64,000 nucleotides of DNA from Vibrio mimicus (GCF_019048845.1 NZ_CP077426.1:1907501-1971500); one strand, 5' to 3'; counted from the first letter of the stretch, positions 36,760 to 47,537 are shown. Translations and numbers: made by a program. Notes: generated from the letters alone by a model not told the origin.

Positions 36760-38397
36760 ATGATTCGTGTGTCTAATGCCGTGCAACGTCACGCGCAAAA
36801 AATGGTTTTACTTATCTCCCTGTTGTTTGGAGCTGCACTACTGATGTCTGATGAAGGCTTTGCTACAGATATCAAAAACGCTGAACCTTCTGCACCAGTG
36901 AATCCCGAACCCACTAAGCCAACCAAAAATGGCGAGGCTAAAAATGTGGTTCGTTTTGCCAAAACTGGTGCTTTCGATAATGACACCGTGGTCCGTCTCG
37001 CTCGCCAATTAGCGAAAAAGCCTTATGTTGCCTTGAAAGATCCACTCCCAGAAAGTTTGGCCAATATCAGTTATGATGAGTACCGTGATATTCGTTTTAA
37101 ACCGGATAGTGCGGTATGGAAAGCTGATGGATTGCCTTACCAAATGCAGCTATTCCATCGTGGTTTCTTCTTCCAAGACCTAATTGAAATTGCCTTAGTA
37201 GAAGGCAACAAATCAACGCATTTAAGCTATGACCCAAGCATGTTCAGTGCAGGTGAAGTGCTGCAGCAAAAACTGCCTACCGAAGATATCGGTTACAGCG
37301 GTTTACGCGTGCACTACCCACTAAACAATGCTTCTTACTTCGATGAGCTATTCGTTTTCCAAGGGGCAAGTTATTTCCGCGCACTTGGTAAAGGTAATGC
37401 TTATGGTCTTTCAGCTCGTGGCTTGGCAATCAAAACGGCTGATCCAGCTGGTGAAGAGTTCCCTATTTTCCGTGCATTTTGGGTTGAAAAACCGAACTAC
37501 GATACTAACTTGATCGTGGTTCATGCTTTGCTAGATAGCCCAAGTGTATCGGGAGCTTATCGTTTCTCAATCCGTCCGGGAGAAAACACTCGTATGGACG
37601 TCGAAGCAGTACTTTTCCCACGCGTAGAGTTAAGCAAAGTCGGTTTAGCCCCTGCGACTAGTATGTTCATGCATTCGCCTAATGGCCGTGAGAAAACCGA
37701 TGATTTCCGTCCATCTGTACATGACTCGGATGGTTTGTTGATGATCAATGGTCGCGGAGAGCGTTTGTGGCGTCCATTGGCCAACCCTAGCACTCTGCAA
37801 GTCAGCGCCTTTATGGACAACTCGCCACAAGGTTTTGGTTTGATGCAGCGTGAACGTGATTACGCCAATTACCAAGACTTGGAAGCTCACTACGAAAAAC
37901 GTCCAAGCCTATGGGTTGAACCTGTAGGAAATTGGGGGGCTGGCGCAGTGGTATTAACAGAGATCCCGACCCAGTCAGAAATTCACGACAACATTGTCGC
38001 TTTCTGGAAACCGGCACAACCTCTTGCTGCGGGCAGTGAATATCGCTTCTCTTATCACCTCAATTGGGGCGCACAACCAGAAGAGAATCCACAAGCGATC
38101 ATTGTTAGTCGAACTGCAAGTGGACGTGCTGATATTGCCAAGCCAACGCCAAAACGCTTGTTTGTCGTTGATTACCAAGTACAAGGTGCCAAACCTGCAC
38201 AAATGCCGGAACCTAAAGTACGCAGCAATGCAGGGATAATCAGTAACGTTGTACTACGTGATAATCCTGCCAATAATGGCTATCGCCTATCATTTGAGTT
38301 TGATCCAGGCGAAGTTACGCTGGCCGAACTGCGTGCAGAGCTGACATTGCAAGAAGCGCGTCCAGTGGAAACTTGGTTGTATCGTTGGACCCTGTAG
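36760..38397 (+). CDS. opgG: Periplasmic glucan biosynthesis protein OpgG (MdoG)
   Basis: 545 residues (E. coli 511), periplasmic. N-terminal signal peptide with hydrophobic core [15 protein letters not shown] and cleavage near DEGFA-TD, followed by a Pro/Lys-rich linker absent from E. coli. Family motifs: [47 protein letters not shown], and [16 protein letters not shown] [14 protein letters not shown]. Works with OpgH to branch or release osmoregulated periplasmic glucans. Ribosome site is weak. 18 nt before opgH. Confidence 0.93.
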   Translation: MIRVSNAVQRHAQKMVLLISLLFGAALLMSDEGFATDIKNAEPSAPVNPEPTKPTKNGEAKNVVRFAKTGAFDNDTVVRLARQLAKKPYVALKDPLPESLANISYDEYRDIRFKPDSAVWKADGLPYQMQLFHRGFFFQDLIEIALVEGNKSTHLSYDPSMFSAGEVLQQKLPTEDIGYSGLRVHYPLNNASYFDELFVFQGASYFRALGKGNAYGLSARGLAIKTADPAGEEFPIFRAFWVEKPNYDTNLIVVHALLDSPSVSGAYRFSIRPGENTRMDVEAVLFPRVELSKVGLAPATSMFMHSPNGREKTDDFRPSVHDSDGLLMINGRGERLWRPLANPSTLQVSAFMDNSPQGFGLMQRERDYANYQDLEAHYEKRPSLWVEPVGNWGAGAVVLTEIPTQSEIHDNIVAFWKPAQPLAAGSEYRFSYHLNWGAQPEENPQAIIVSRTASGRADIAKPTPKRLFVVDYQVQGAKPAQMPEPKVRSNAGIISNVVLRDNPANNGYRLSFEFDPGEVTLAELRAELTLQEARPVETWLYRWTL

Positions 38398-38415
38398 CTA
38401 ATACTCGGATTTTTT

Positions 38416-40578
38416 ATGACAAACCCTATGGTTGAACAAGGTGCCTCCCAGTTAATGGGGGGCACTGCCATGCCACCAGAACAACACGGCGATATGCCTG
38501 AGCAAAACCTGAAACAGCTCAGTGAAGGTTTTCCTCGCACAGCAATTCAATCGGGGGGAGTGAAGTCTAACCCTCTGCGCCGTGTGTTTGTTGTTGGCTT
38601 TGCTCTACTCCTCTCTGCTTTCGCGATTAATGAAATGCGCGGTGTCTTTTTAGTCGGTGGATTAACTCCCGTTGAATACGCCGTATTAGTGCTGTTTGCA
38701 ATCAACTTCTGTTGGATCGCTTTAGCTTTCTCTGGCTCTATTGCGGGCTTTTGGGTCTTAACTAGCCGAAAAAAAACAGTGGTGATAGAACAACCACTCA
38801 CAACCCGTACGGCAATCCTCATGCCAACTTACAATGAGGCACCCGATCGCGTTTTTGCCGCCGTTGAAACCATGGCCTTAGCGCTTGCCCAGAGTGAACA
38901 TGGGCATGCTTTCGACTGGTTCATTCTCAGTGATACCACCGACCCTGAAGTCGCTTTGGCTGAAGAGCAAGCTTTCTGGTTACTGCGTCAACAAACAACA
39001 GGTCAAGCCAACGTTTACTACCGTCGCCGCCGTAAAAACATTGCACGTAAAGCGGGTAACATTGCTGATTTCTGCCGCCGTTGGGGTTCAGCCTATGAAC
39101 ACTTACTGGTACTCGATGCAGACAGTGTAATGCAACCTAGCACGATGATTTCACTTGCTCAGCGCATGCAAAGTGACCCTGACGCAGGCTTAATTCAAAC
39201 AATTCCTGCTCTGATCAATGGCACGACGCTCATGGCTCGTGTGCAGCAATTTGCCGCACGCATCTATGGACCAATCGTAGGAACAGGCCTTGCGTGGTGG
39301 GTTCAAAAAGAAGGTAACTTCTGGGGGCATAATGCGATTATTCGTACCGAAGCCTTTATGAGTGCAGCTGGACTACCCCATTTGTCTGGCAGTCCTCCGT
39401 TTGGCGGGCATATTCTGAGCCACGATTTCGTAGAGGCGGCTTTAATCCGCCGTGCGGGTTGGAGCGTGACTATCGCAGCAGATTTGAGTGGTTCATTTGA
39501 AGAATGCCCCCCCTCAATCATTGACCTAGCCGTACGCGATCGCCGTTGGTGTCAAGGTAACCTGCAACACAGTCGGATCATAGGTACAAAAGGTCTACAC
39601 TGGATTAGTCGTCTACACTTGACCACGGGCATCATGTCTTACCTATCATCACCATTTTGGTTATTGCTGATCCTGTCCGGTATGTTACTGGCTCTACAAG
39701 CACACTATATTCGCCCTGAATATTTTACTGAGCAGTTTTCGCTCTTCCCAACATGGCCAGTGATGGACTCTGCTCGGGCGTTACAACTGTTTTACATCAC
39801 TATGGGTATTCTATTCAGCCCGAAAATTTTCGGATTACTGCTTCTGATGTTTGATGGCGCAATGTGCCGAACCTTAGGTGGACGCTTTAGGGTCATGCTC
39901 AGTGCGATTACTGAGATCTTACTCTCTGCGTTAGTTGCACCTATCATGATGCTAATCCATTGTGGGGCTGTTGTTTCTATTCTGTTTGGTCGAGACAGTG
40001 GGTGGGCCCCACAACGCCGTGATGATGGCAGCTTGCCTGTCATCGATTTACTGTATCGACACCGCTGGCATATGACAGCCGGTGTGTTACTAGGTTATGC
40101 AGCCATGCTTGACTCGTGGACGCTGCTCGCGTGGATGTCACCAGCTTTAATTGGATTATGGCTTTCTGTCCCACTTTCTGGGATGACGGCTTCACACTCA
40201 ATCGGTGCTTGGTTTAAGAAAAAGCGTATTCTTGCCACACCTGAAGAAATTGAAACTCCGGCAATTGTGCTTGCGGCACAAGCTCGTCGTGAAGAGTATG
40301 TTATTGATCTTCAAGAGGTGTGGAGCGCACGCATGGTTCTTGCCGACAACAACTTGATTGCTCTGCATATTGCCATGATGGATAAACTCCCCTCACGTCA
40401 ACCAGGTTCTGCGATTGAACCTTTAGACGCGGTTGCTCGAATTAAAGTGCAAGAAGCAGAAAGCCAAGAAAGTCTACTCGCCCTCTTAACCAAAGTGGAG
40501 CTGAGCTATGTTTTAGGTAATCCACTTCTAATACAACAAGTCGCGAAACTTCCGCCAACATTGTGTCATAACGGCTAA
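38416..40578 (+). CDS. opgH: Glucan glucosyltransferase OpgH (MdoH)
   Basis: Inner-membrane family-2 glycosyltransferase of 720 residues, shorter than E. coli OpgH (847), mainly at the N-terminus. N-terminal region about 1-55 is soluble, then two helices (about 56-76 and 86-110), the cytosolic catalytic domain with [26 protein letters not shown] (DxD) and [12 protein letters not shown] (Q/RxxRW), and five or six further helices. Uses UDP-glucose to make the beta-1,2 glucan backbone. Cotranscribed with opgG; terminator at 40584-40616. Confidence 0.94.
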   Translation: MTNPMVEQGASQLMGGTAMPPEQHGDMPEQNLKQLSEGFPRTAIQSGGVKSNPLRRVFVVGFALLLSAFAINEMRGVFLVGGLTPVEYAVLVLFAINFCWIALAFSGSIAGFWVLTSRKKTVVIEQPLTTRTAILMPTYNEAPDRVFAAVETMALALAQSEHGHAFDWFILSDTTDPEVALAEEQAFWLLRQQTTGQANVYYRRRRKNIARKAGNIADFCRRWGSAYEHLLVLDADSVMQPSTMISLAQRMQSDPDAGLIQTIPALINGTTLMARVQQFAARIYGPIVGTGLAWWVQKEGNFWGHNAIIRTEAFMSAAGLPHLSGSPPFGGHILSHDFVEAALIRRAGWSVTIAADLSGSFEECPPSIIDLAVRDRRWCQGNLQHSRIIGTKGLHWISRLHLTTGIMSYLSSPFWLLLILSGMLLALQAHYIRPEYFTEQFSLFPTWPVMDSARALQLFYITMGILFSPKIFGLLLLMFDGAMCRTLGGRFRVMLSAITEILLSALVAPIMMLIHCGAVVSILFGRDSGWAPQRRDDGSLPVIDLLYRHRWHMTAGVLLGYAAMLDSWTLLAWMSPALIGLWLSVPLSGMTASHSIGAWFKKKRILATPEEIETPAIVLAAQARREEYVIDLQEVWSARMVLADNNLIALHIAMMDKLPSRQPGSAIEPLDAVARIKVQEAESQESLLALLTKVELSYVLGNPLLIQQVAKLPPTLCHNG

Positions 40579-40583
40579 AATCT

Positions 40584-40616
40584 GTGGCCTATCGTCTTTT
40601 TTGCGATAGGCCACTT
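40584..40616. terminator. Terminator between opgH and the LacI-type gene
   Basis: GTGGCCTATCG / CGATAGGCCAC stem with a T-rich loop, followed by TTTAT. Confidence 0.82.
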
Positions 40617-40624
40617 TATCTCTG

Positions 40625-41644
40625 CTATTTTTCACTTTCCAATGCCGAGAGCATGAGTTGATCAGCTTTACGCTTTTTCAAAATCGGGCTAAAACTCTGT
40701 GCCCCTGTGGTAGGTTGCTGCTTTAGCATTTCGATTAATGACTGAACTGCCGCTCGCGCCATTTCACTAATCGGGAAATGTACAGCTGTCACTGTTGGGT
40801 AAAGACTCTCGCACAAATCGACACTATCAAAACTGACTAAAGAGATCCGCTCAGGTACACTGATTCTTTGCTCGTGCAAGTATTGTAATGCCCCAGTCGT
40901 CATCTCTTCACTACAAGAAAAAACAGCGGTGATCTCTGGATGACGAGCCAAAAGTTGCTGCATCGCCAAATAGCCACTCTTGCGACCATAGTTTCCTTCT
41001 TCACACAGCGACTCACACGGAATAATGCCAACATGAGCTAATGCATCCAAGTAACCTTGCTTACGTAAACAACTATTGTGTCTGTGTAGTGGTCCCGTAA
41101 TACAAGCGATCTTTCTATGCCCTTGTTGCACAAGATGATTTACTACCAGCTCGCTTGCTCCACGATGATCAAAAGTGATACAGCGATCTTCCAAACCTTC
41201 AACATGGCGATCTAGCAAAACAAAGGGTGTAGCTTGCTGCGCTAAAGAGCGCAAATCATCATCCGATAAGTATCGGCTATGTAAAACGTAACCATCACAG
41301 CGCAAATCGTGGAAACGCTGTATCGCGTCTCTCTCTCCTTGTGCAGAGTGATGTCCTTGTGCGGTGATCAAAAATTTATGGTGCAGATCTAATTCGGTCT
41401 GCACTTGCTCCATCATTTCACCAAAAAATCCCCCAGTATAATAAGTAACCAGAAGGCCCATCATGTTGGATGAAGAAGTGGCTAAGGATCGCGCTATCAC
41501 ACTCGGCCGATAATTAAGTTGAGACATGGCTTGCTCAACTTTACGTCGAGTCTCTTCTTTAAATTTCCCTTCGCCATTGATGATTCTAGATACGGTGGAG
41601 CGGTTTACACCTGCTAATTCAGCAACATCTTTAATTCTTGCCAT
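40625..41644 (-). CDS. LacI-family repressor of the chb/cel PTS operon
   Basis: 339 residues. N-terminal helix-turn-helix MARIKDVAELAGVNRSTVSR with the LacI hinge KFKEETRRKVEQAMSQLNYRPS, then a periplasmic-binding-protein-like effector domain (VLLDRHVEG, ITFDHRGASELVVNHL). Last gene of the operon, 100 nt after chbG. An ideal LacI operator lies upstream of chbB. From memory this gene acts in V. cholerae as the repressor (CelR type) of the adjoining operon, differing from the AraC-type ChbR of E. coli. Confidence 0.9.
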   Translation of the reverse strand: MARIKDVAELAGVNRSTVSRIINGEGKFKEETRRKVEQAMSQLNYRPSVIARSLATSSSNMMGLLVTYYTGGFFGEMMEQVQTELDLHHKFLITAQGHHSAQGERDAIQRFHDLRCDGYVLHSRYLSDDDLRSLAQQATPFVLLDRHVEGLEDRCITFDHRGASELVVNHLVQQGHRKIACITGPLHRHNSCLRKQGYLDALAHVGIIPCESLCEEGNYGRKSGYLAMQQLLARHPEITAVFSCSEEMTTGALQYLHEQRISVPERISLVSFDSVDLCESLYPTVTAVHFPISEMARAAVQSLIEMLKQQPTTGAQSFSPILKKRKADQLMLSALESEK

Positions 41645-41744
41645 ATTTGGAGCCTATAGGAAGTCAAAAACTTCAGAAAAACAAGGAACTGCCCGCTTTC
41701 ACCAAAATTAATTACACAAGGTTCAACTCGGCTAGACATCCCCA

Positions 41745-42503
41745 TCATACACAGGTGTGGATAGGAGCAAAATTCAATGCCGAGTAATCCGTGACTTCGA
41801 TATCATGCTCTACCAACAATTGTATTAATTGTGAGCTGGTTAGAATACGCAGCTCTTCTTCTCTTTGTTTGGCATAGCCACTACACTTTTCCAATAATGA
41901 ATCAACCATAGCTGGGTGACACATAACTTCAACTAGATCAAAGCTTTCTTTTAGCTCAAGCAAATGTGCTATCAAGGGTTCTATGCCCAAACGTTGATCA
42001 TAAAAAAAATCAGTAAAGTGGTAGCGGCATCCAAACTCTTCCTCCCCTGCCATTCCGATTGCTCGGAGCGGCACGTGATACTTCTTAGCAACCTCATAAA
42101 TGATAGGGGCAAATTGTGGATGCGTATGGGCGTGATGATGGCTATCCATATGACTGAGAGTGAGTCCCAATTGGAGAAAGTGCTCAACTTGGGCAATCGC
42201 CTCATGGTAGATCGCATGCGGTTGGTAATCTCTGCGCTTCCAGAAGTTTCGGTAAGTGGTAAAGACACCATTTTCATCGGTTAAATTTCTTTCACCCGTT
42301 AAAGGACATCCTGCCGTAAATCTCAGATGAAGGCCAATTTTTAGCTGCGGCAGTTGCTTCGCCAACTTAACAGCATGTTGCTCTGCCGGCATGCCCGCCA
42401 TCAAAGTAGTTGATTTAACTACCCCACCAAGATGTGCTTTTACAATGCCTTCGTTGACTCCAGGGGTTAAACCAAAGTCATCCGCGTTAAAAATCACCTT
42501 CAT
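41745..42503 (-). CDS. chbG: ChbG-type chitooligosaccharide deacetylase (YdjC family)
   Basis: 252 residues, YdjC/ChbG carbohydrate deacetylase. Metal-binding residues in FNADDFGLTPGVNEGIVK (Asp) and SHMDSHHHAHTHPQFAP (His cluster). Removes an acetyl group from chitobiose (or its 6-phosphate), letting ChbF act in E. coli. Cytosolic, no signal peptide. 22 nt from chbF; part of the operon. Confidence 0.92.
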   Translation of the reverse strand: MKVIFNADDFGLTPGVNEGIVKAHLGGVVKSTTLMAGMPAEQHAVKLAKQLPQLKIGLHLRFTAGCPLTGERNLTDENGVFTTYRNFWKRRDYQPHAIYHEAIAQVEHFLQLGLTLSHMDSHHHAHTHPQFAPIIYEVAKKYHVPLRAIGMAGEEEFGCRYHFTDFFYDQRLGIEPLIAHLLELKESFDLVEVMCHPAMVDSLLEKCSGYAKQREEELRILTSSQLIQLLVEHDIEVTDYSALNFAPIHTCV

Positions 42504-42525
42504 CTAGATATTCACCTTATTAGAG

Positions 42526-43848
42526 TTACCATGTAGTCAGTTTAAATTGAGGCAAATAAGCGGCATTTTCACGCAGAATATCATCCAAAATTGCTTTTGC
42601 TCGGCCAATATCCGGAACCAGCGGGTTATTGGTTAAAGCCATTAAAGCAAGGTGATAATCGCCATGTACAGCTGCTTCAATCGCCAGTTGCTCATACGCT
42701 TTCACTTGATGTAATAGCCCACTGACCTTTGGAGAAAGATCACCCACTGCAATAGGTTTTGCCCCCCAGCTTCCCACCACCGCACTACACTCAATAACAG
42801 CATCATTTGGCAATGAGCTGATCGCACCATTATTCGGCACATTAACCACGTGTATACCATTGCGGTTATTGTAAATGGCATCGACCAAATTTAGTGACGC
42901 ATCTGAATAATAAGCTCCTCCACGAGCTTCTAATTCTTTGGGTTTATGATCAAGATTTGGGTCTTGATAGAGCTCAAACAAGGCCTTTTCAGTGGCCATG
43001 ACTTGTTCAGCTCTCGTTCCTTTTTCTTTAGCACTCAGTTTCTCTTCTGCCAGCATCGCATCTGTTTGATAAAAATAGCGATGATATGGGCAAGGAATTG
43101 CCCCTAAGGCCTTTAAAAACTCAGGATCCCAAGGTTCCTCCCAAATATTTTTCATACTGAAATTGGCACCATCACCCACTTTTTCCAAGACAGTTTGGGT
43201 AATATTTTTACCATCTAGCCAAGCCTGATGCACCCAAACTAAATGGTTTAGTCCAGCAAACTCAAGCTGCAGTGCCTTGGGTTCACACTCCATCATCTCA
43301 GCAATCATCATCTGCATAGAAACGGGAACATTACACAAACCTATGCTTTTGACTTTCGAGTATTTACTGACGGCTTCAGAAACTAAACCAGCAGGATTGG
43401 TAAAATTCAGCATCCATGCATTGGGGGCTAACTCTTCTATATCCCGACAAATGTCTAATATCACTGGAATTGTTCTGAGTGCTTTGGCAAAACCACCAGG
43501 CCCTGTGGTTTCTTGCCCAATTACGTCATATTTCAGTGGAATTCGCTCATCATTTGCTCTTGCTGTAAGTCCTCCAACACGAAATTGAGTCATCACAAAA
43601 TCCGCACCAGTAATCGCTTCTCTCCGATCGAATCCCGCTTTGATTTCAATGTCCGCGCCAACCTTGTCAACCATCCGTTGAGCAAGGTCTCGAATGATAT
43701 GTAATTTTTCAGCACCCACTTCAATATCGACAAAGTGCAGTTGTTTTACGGGAAGAAAATCTAATCTTTTTAGAACTCCTTCCACTAATTCGGGTGTATA
43801 ACTACTACCACCACCGATGATCGCCAGCTTTAATGCATTTCGAGACAT
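42526..43848 (-). CDS. chbF: 6-phospho-beta-glucosidase, GH4 family
   Basis: 440 residues. GH4 enzyme using NAD and Mn. N-terminal Rossmann IIGGGSSYTPELVEG, VMTQFRVGGLTARANDER, LNFTNPAGLV, FAGLNHLVW with GLCNVPVS. These match ChbF/CelF, cleaving phosphorylated chitobiose or cellobiose. Follows chbA by 9 nt and is transcribed with it. Whether the physiological substrate is chitobiose or cellobiose is open in Vibrio; from memory, genetics in V. cholerae point to cellobiose. Confidence 0.93.
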   Translation of the reverse strand: MSRNALKLAIIGGGSSYTPELVEGVLKRLDFLPVKQLHFVDIEVGAEKLHIIRDLAQRMVDKVGADIEIKAGFDRREAITGADFVMTQFRVGGLTARANDERIPLKYDVIGQETTGPGGFAKALRTIPVILDICRDIEELAPNAWMLNFTNPAGLVSEAVSKYSKVKSIGLCNVPVSMQMMIAEMMECEPKALQLEFAGLNHLVWVHQAWLDGKNITQTVLEKVGDGANFSMKNIWEEPWDPEFLKALGAIPCPYHRYFYQTDAMLAEEKLSAKEKGTRAEQVMATEKALFELYQDPNLDHKPKELEARGGAYYSDASLNLVDAIYNNRNGIHVVNVPNNGAISSLPNDAVIECSAVVGSWGAKPIAVGDLSPKVSGLLHQVKAYEQLAIEAAVHGDYHLALMALTNNPLVPDIGRAKAILDDILRENAAYLPQFKLTTW

Positions 43849-43857
43849 GCTATTCCC

Positions 43858-44169
43858 TCACCCTGCTAACTGTTTATGTAATGCCACCATTTCAGTTGCC
43901 ATCTCTTGTGCGAGTATCGTGGTCATTAAATGATCTTGGGCATGTACCATGACCAAAGTCATCGGCACTTTTCCTTCACCTTGGTCTTCCTCAATCAATT
44001 GCGTTTGAATGAGATGGGCTCTGTTTAGACACTCTTTCGCTTGACGGAGTTTTTCTTCCGCCTGCTCGAATGATTTGGTTCGCGACAAACGTAATGCCTC
44101 ATAGCACAGGCTTCTCGCCTCACCGGCATTACAAATGATTTCCATCACGACGAGTTCTTGTTCCATCAT
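43858..44169 (-). CDS. chbA: PTS lactose/cellobiose-type EIIA component
   Basis: 103 residues, all-helical lactose-class IIA. The phosphorylated histidine lies in LVMVHAQDHLMTTI (the HxQxH-type motif, VHAQDHLM). Accepts phosphate from HPr and passes it to the IIB. Follows chbC after 45 nt that hold a hairpin; precedes chbF. Confidence 0.93.
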   Translation of the reverse strand: MMEQELVVMEIICNAGEARSLCYEALRLSRTKSFEQAEEKLRQAKECLNRAHLIQTQLIEEDQGEGKVPMTLVMVHAQDHLMTTILAQEMATEMVALHKQLAG

Positions 44170-44181
44170 TATCTCCTAAGC

Positions 44182-44206
44182 CAAGGCTGCCCAAACGGAC
44201 AGCCTT
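44182..44206 (-). other. Intercistronic hairpin chbC-chbA
   Basis: AAGGCTG / CAGCCTT inverted repeat with internal CC-GG pairs, in the 45-nt gap between chbC and chbA. No T-tract on the coding strand; may act in mRNA processing or stability. Confidence 0.5.
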
Positions 44207-44214
44207 ATGCCATG

Positions 44215-45555
44215 TTATGCTGTTACGCCTTGGCCCTTGGGCTCAGCCGTTTTCACTTTACTTTCTGTTGGTTGTTCTTGCTCAAGTACTTGTTTCTCAA
44301 ACATTTTGAAGAAGGGTAAATAAATGAACAGATCAAGGATCAGCAGACCTACGACGAGCAACACTGGAGTAAATGACCAGCCACTGCCCCATGACGCGCC
44401 GATAATGGCTGGAGTTGTCCAAGGCGTTGTTGCCACTCCCATCCCTACAAAACCTAACTGAATGGCAAAATAGGCAATCGTAGCATTGATGACTGGTGCG
44501 AAAACAAAGGGGAGAAACAGAATCGGGTTCATCACTACTGGACTACCAAAGATCACGGGTTCGTTAATTTGGAAGAATCCAGGAACTGCACTCATACGAC
44601 CGATGCTTTTTAGGTGTGCTGAACGACTGAATGACATTAGGATCACTAACGCTAGAGTTGCACCCGAACCGCCAATAAAGATGTAAAAATCCCAGAATGG
44701 TTGAGTGAAGATATTTGGTACTGGTTGACCTGAAACAAACGCATCAATATTCGCATCAATATTAGTCAAGAAGATAGGCGACAATAAGCCCACCACAATC
44801 GCGGCTCCATGAATCCCAGCAAACCAGAGTAGTTGGCACACTAACAACGCACCGATAATCGCTGGTAATGTGTTAGATGCGCTGATTAATGGTTTGAACA
44901 TTGCCATAACTGCATCAGGAATCAGCATGCCATATTCCACTTGAACAAAGAGGCTCAATGGATAAAGTGTCAGGAAAATCGCTAATACTGGTAACAGCAC
45001 TTCAAATGAACGAGCGATGGCAGGAGGCACTTGCTCTGGCATACGGATAGTGATGTTGTACTTTTTCATAAAGCGGTACAGCTCTACAGCAAAGAAAGCA
45101 CACATAACCGCGGTAAAGATTCCTGTGCCCCCCATGTGCGCCATAGATAAGCTATCTTCTTTCGCTGGCGCTGCAACCAATAAAAAGCTCATCAATGAAA
45201 GTACCGCACTCGTGATACCGTCCATTTTGTAAGCTTTCGCTAAGCTGTACGCGACACCCAGAGAAACGAATATGGTCATGATCCCCATCGACATGTTAAA
45301 GGGCATCATGATGGTATCGAAATGAGTGGTCGCAAAGTCTAGCCATACTCGACCAAAAGCATTAGTGGTATTTTCGGAAAAAGGAGGAAATGCAAAAATT
45401 AAAATAAAACTACCCACAATGATAAATGGCATCGCGACAATAAAACCATCACGCATCGCTCTCACATGGGGCTGGTTACCCACTTTGGCAGCTATGGGTG
45501 CTATATGTTTTTCTACGATTCCAATTATCGCATCATAAAGCTTCATAGGATTCAC
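44215..45555 (-). CDS. chbC: PTS lactose/cellobiose-type EIIC permease
   Basis: 446-residue membrane component with about ten helices, LacEF-type: MRDGFIVAMPFIIVGSFILI near the start, FQINEPVIFGSPVVMNP containing the GxPE-like signature NEP, and WTTPAIIGASWG. Imports chitobiose or cellobiose with phosphorylation by ChbA/ChbB. 82 nt downstream of chbB. Confidence 0.94.
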   Translation of the reverse strand: MNPMKLYDAIIGIVEKHIAPIAAKVGNQPHVRAMRDGFIVAMPFIIVGSFILIFAFPPFSENTTNAFGRVWLDFATTHFDTIMMPFNMSMGIMTIFVSLGVAYSLAKAYKMDGITSAVLSLMSFLLVAAPAKEDSLSMAHMGGTGIFTAVMCAFFAVELYRFMKKYNITIRMPEQVPPAIARSFEVLLPVLAIFLTLYPLSLFVQVEYGMLIPDAVMAMFKPLISASNTLPAIIGALLVCQLLWFAGIHGAAIVVGLLSPIFLTNIDANIDAFVSGQPVPNIFTQPFWDFYIFIGGSGATLALVILMSFSRSAHLKSIGRMSAVPGFFQINEPVIFGSPVVMNPILFLPFVFAPVINATIAYFAIQLGFVGMGVATTPWTTPAIIGASWGSGWSFTPVLLVVGLLILDLFIYLPFFKMFEKQVLEQEQPTESKVKTAEPKGQGVTA

Positions 45556-45637
45556 CTTATATTTTAGATAAAGACTATACAGACCCTCATTTAATTAATG
45601 AGGATGGAATTAAAATATACTCTGTAAAAAATTAGAT

Positions 45638-45943
45638 TTAATTAATTAAATCTAATGCTTGTTGAAGAACTTCATCCCCTTTCATCATGCCGTAAGCTTG
45701 TGGCGAGATCGCAGCAATATTTTTTCCGTATTCATTGGCTGTTTTACGCAGTTCTTCCAACTGAAAGCGCACTTGAGGACCCAATAAGCAGACATCGTAC
45801 TCTTGGATTACATCTTCAAACGCATTGACCGACAACGCATCAATCTTACACTCAATCCCTTTTATTTCAGCAGCTTGCTGCATTTTCTTAACTAACATAC
45901 TGGTAGACATCCCAGCACTACAGCAGAGTAGGATTTTTTTCAT
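45638..45943 (-). CDS. chbB: PTS lactose/cellobiose-type EIIB component
   Basis: 101 residues. Phosphorylated cysteine at residue 8 in LLCCSAGMSTSMLV (KILLCCSAGMST). Small cytosolic phosphocarrier to ChbC. First gene of the operon chbBCAFG-lacI; the operator/promoter lies upstream at about 46010. Confidence 0.94.
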   Translation of the reverse strand: MKKILLCCSAGMSTSMLVKKMQQAAEIKGIECKIDALSVNAFEDVIQEYDVCLLGPQVRFQLEELRKTANEYGKNIAAISPQAYGMMKGDEVLQQALDLIN

Positions 45944-46009
45944 GACCCAAACTTCCCTTGTTTAAATATCGACCTAAAAACTGTAGCAAATTAAAACAAC
46001 ATAAAAAAG

Positions 46010-46023
46010 CGCAACCGGTTGCG
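46010..46023. promoter_or_regulatory. LacI-type operator CGCAACCGGTTGCG
   Basis: A perfect 14-bp palindrome with the central CG pair typical of LacI/PurR/GalR operators, 66 bp before the chbB start codon (45943) and in the intergenic region shared with the divergent deacetylase gene. Likely bound by the LacI-family product of the operon. It may control both directions. Confidence 0.8.
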
Positions 46024-46184
46024 TTATTCGTGAACAAAATCCCATTTTAGATAGTTGGCACTATTTCTAGGGATAACTTTCTGGATAGGATAATTAGAGA
46101 AGTCAAATAAGCACCATGGGCTAATTTGTCATTTATATCAATAAAGGCACTAGCAACGTCACTCCAAAATATTTTATTTAAATA

Positions 46185-47480
46185 ATGGACTTTAAAATGA
46201 AATTAAAAAACTTGGCTCTATTAACTGCAATATCTCTAGCAATTACTGGCCCTTCACTTGCAAACAGCACTCCTAAAGGCACGATTTATTTGACATTTGA
46301 TGACGGTCCAATCAACGCGTCTATCGAAGTGATTAAGGTTTTAAACCAAGGTGGTGTAAAAGCTACATTTTATTTTAACGCTTGGCACTTGGATGGCATT
46401 GGTGATGAAAATGAAGATCGCTCTTTGGAGGCTTTAAAACTAGCACTAGATTCTGGTCATATTGTGGGCAACCACAGCTACGACCATATGATCCACAACT
46501 GTGTTGAAGAGTTTGGCCCAACAAGTGGAGCTGACTGTAATGCAACAGGCAACCACCAAATCAACTCTTATCAAGATCCCGTTCATGATGCAGCCACATT
46601 TGAACAAAACCTGATCACTCTTGAAAAGTACCTGCCCACCATTCGTAGTTACCCTAACTATAAGGGGAATGAACTTGCTCGTCTGCCATATACCAATGGC
46701 TGGCGGGTTACAAAACACTTTCAAGCGGATGGCTTATGTGCGACTTCAGACAACCTGAAACCTTGGGAACCAGGTTATGTCTGTGATCCAGCAAATCCTT
46801 CAAACAGTGTTAAAGCATCCATCCAAGTACAAAACATTCTTGCGAACCAAGGTTATCAAACTCATGGTTGGGATGTAGATTGGGCGCCAGAAAACTGGGG
46901 TATTCCTATGCCTGCCAATAGTTTAACTGAGGCTGTACCCTTTTTGAGTTATGTGGATAAAGCATTAAACAGCTGTTCACCGACAACGATTGAACCGATT
47001 AACTCGAAAGCACAAGAATTCCCCTGTGGTACACCACTGCATGCAGATAAAGTCATTGTTCTAACACACGAATTTTTATTTGAAGACGGTAAACGTGGTA
47101 TGGGGGCAACTCAGAACTTACCAAAACTGGCTGAATTTATCCGTCTTGCGAAAGAAGCAGGTTATGTATTTGATACGATTGATAATTACACTCCACGTTG
47201 GACAGTTGGTAAGAGTTATCAATCTGGAGAGTATGTGCTGCATCAGGGGGCTGTATACAAAGCAGTAACAGCGCACACGGCGCAAGAGGATTGGGCACCT
47301 TCATCAACGTCTAGTTTATGGACAAATGCTGACCCAGCGACAAATTGGACGCTCAATGTCGCCTATGATCAAGGTGATGTAGTGAATTATAAAGGCAAAC
47401 GCTATTTGGTTAATGTCCCTCATGTTTCTCAGCAAGACTGGACACCTGACACTCAGAACACCTTGTTCACAGCTTTGTAA
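46185..47480 (+). CDS. Secreted chitin-oligosaccharide deacetylase with two carbohydrate-binding modules
   Basis: 431 residues. Signal peptide ending near SLANSTP; NodB-type polysaccharide deacetylase domain (CE4) with TFDDGP (D39-D40) and GHIVGNHSYDHM (H97, H101), which are the catalytic/metal residues as I recall them for V. cholerae COD; a late HEFLF motif; then two C-terminal CBM5/12-type modules (WTVGKSYQSGEYVLHQGAVY and WTLNVAYDQGDVVNYKGKRY). Removes one acetyl group from chitin oligomers outside the cell. Start at 46185 or the in-frame ATG at 46197 (both lack a strong site; the former matches the remembered numbering). Divergent from chbB. Confidence 0.93.
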   Translation: MDFKMKLKNLALLTAISLAITGPSLANSTPKGTIYLTFDDGPINASIEVIKVLNQGGVKATFYFNAWHLDGIGDENEDRSLEALKLALDSGHIVGNHSYDHMIHNCVEEFGPTSGADCNATGNHQINSYQDPVHDAATFEQNLITLEKYLPTIRSYPNYKGNELARLPYTNGWRVTKHFQADGLCATSDNLKPWEPGYVCDPANPSNSVKASIQVQNILANQGYQTHGWDVDWAPENWGIPMPANSLTEAVPFLSYVDKALNSCSPTTIEPINSKAQEFPCGTPLHADKVIVLTHEFLFEDGKRGMGATQNLPKLAEFIRLAKEAGYVFDTIDNYTPRWTVGKSYQSGEYVLHQGAVYKAVTAHTAQEDWAPSSTSSLWTNADPATNWTLNVAYDQGDVVNYKGKRYLVNVPHVSQQDWTPDTQNTLFTAL

Positions 47481-47511
47481 AAAGCTGCTCCTATCTATCG
47501 TCAGATAGTTT

Positions 47512-47537
47512 GCGCGGGGAACTCTCCGCGCTTTTTT
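47512..47537 (+). terminator. Terminator after the deacetylase gene
   Basis: GCGCGG / CCGCGC stem in a G/C-rich hairpin, followed by TTTTTT. Confidence 0.85.
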
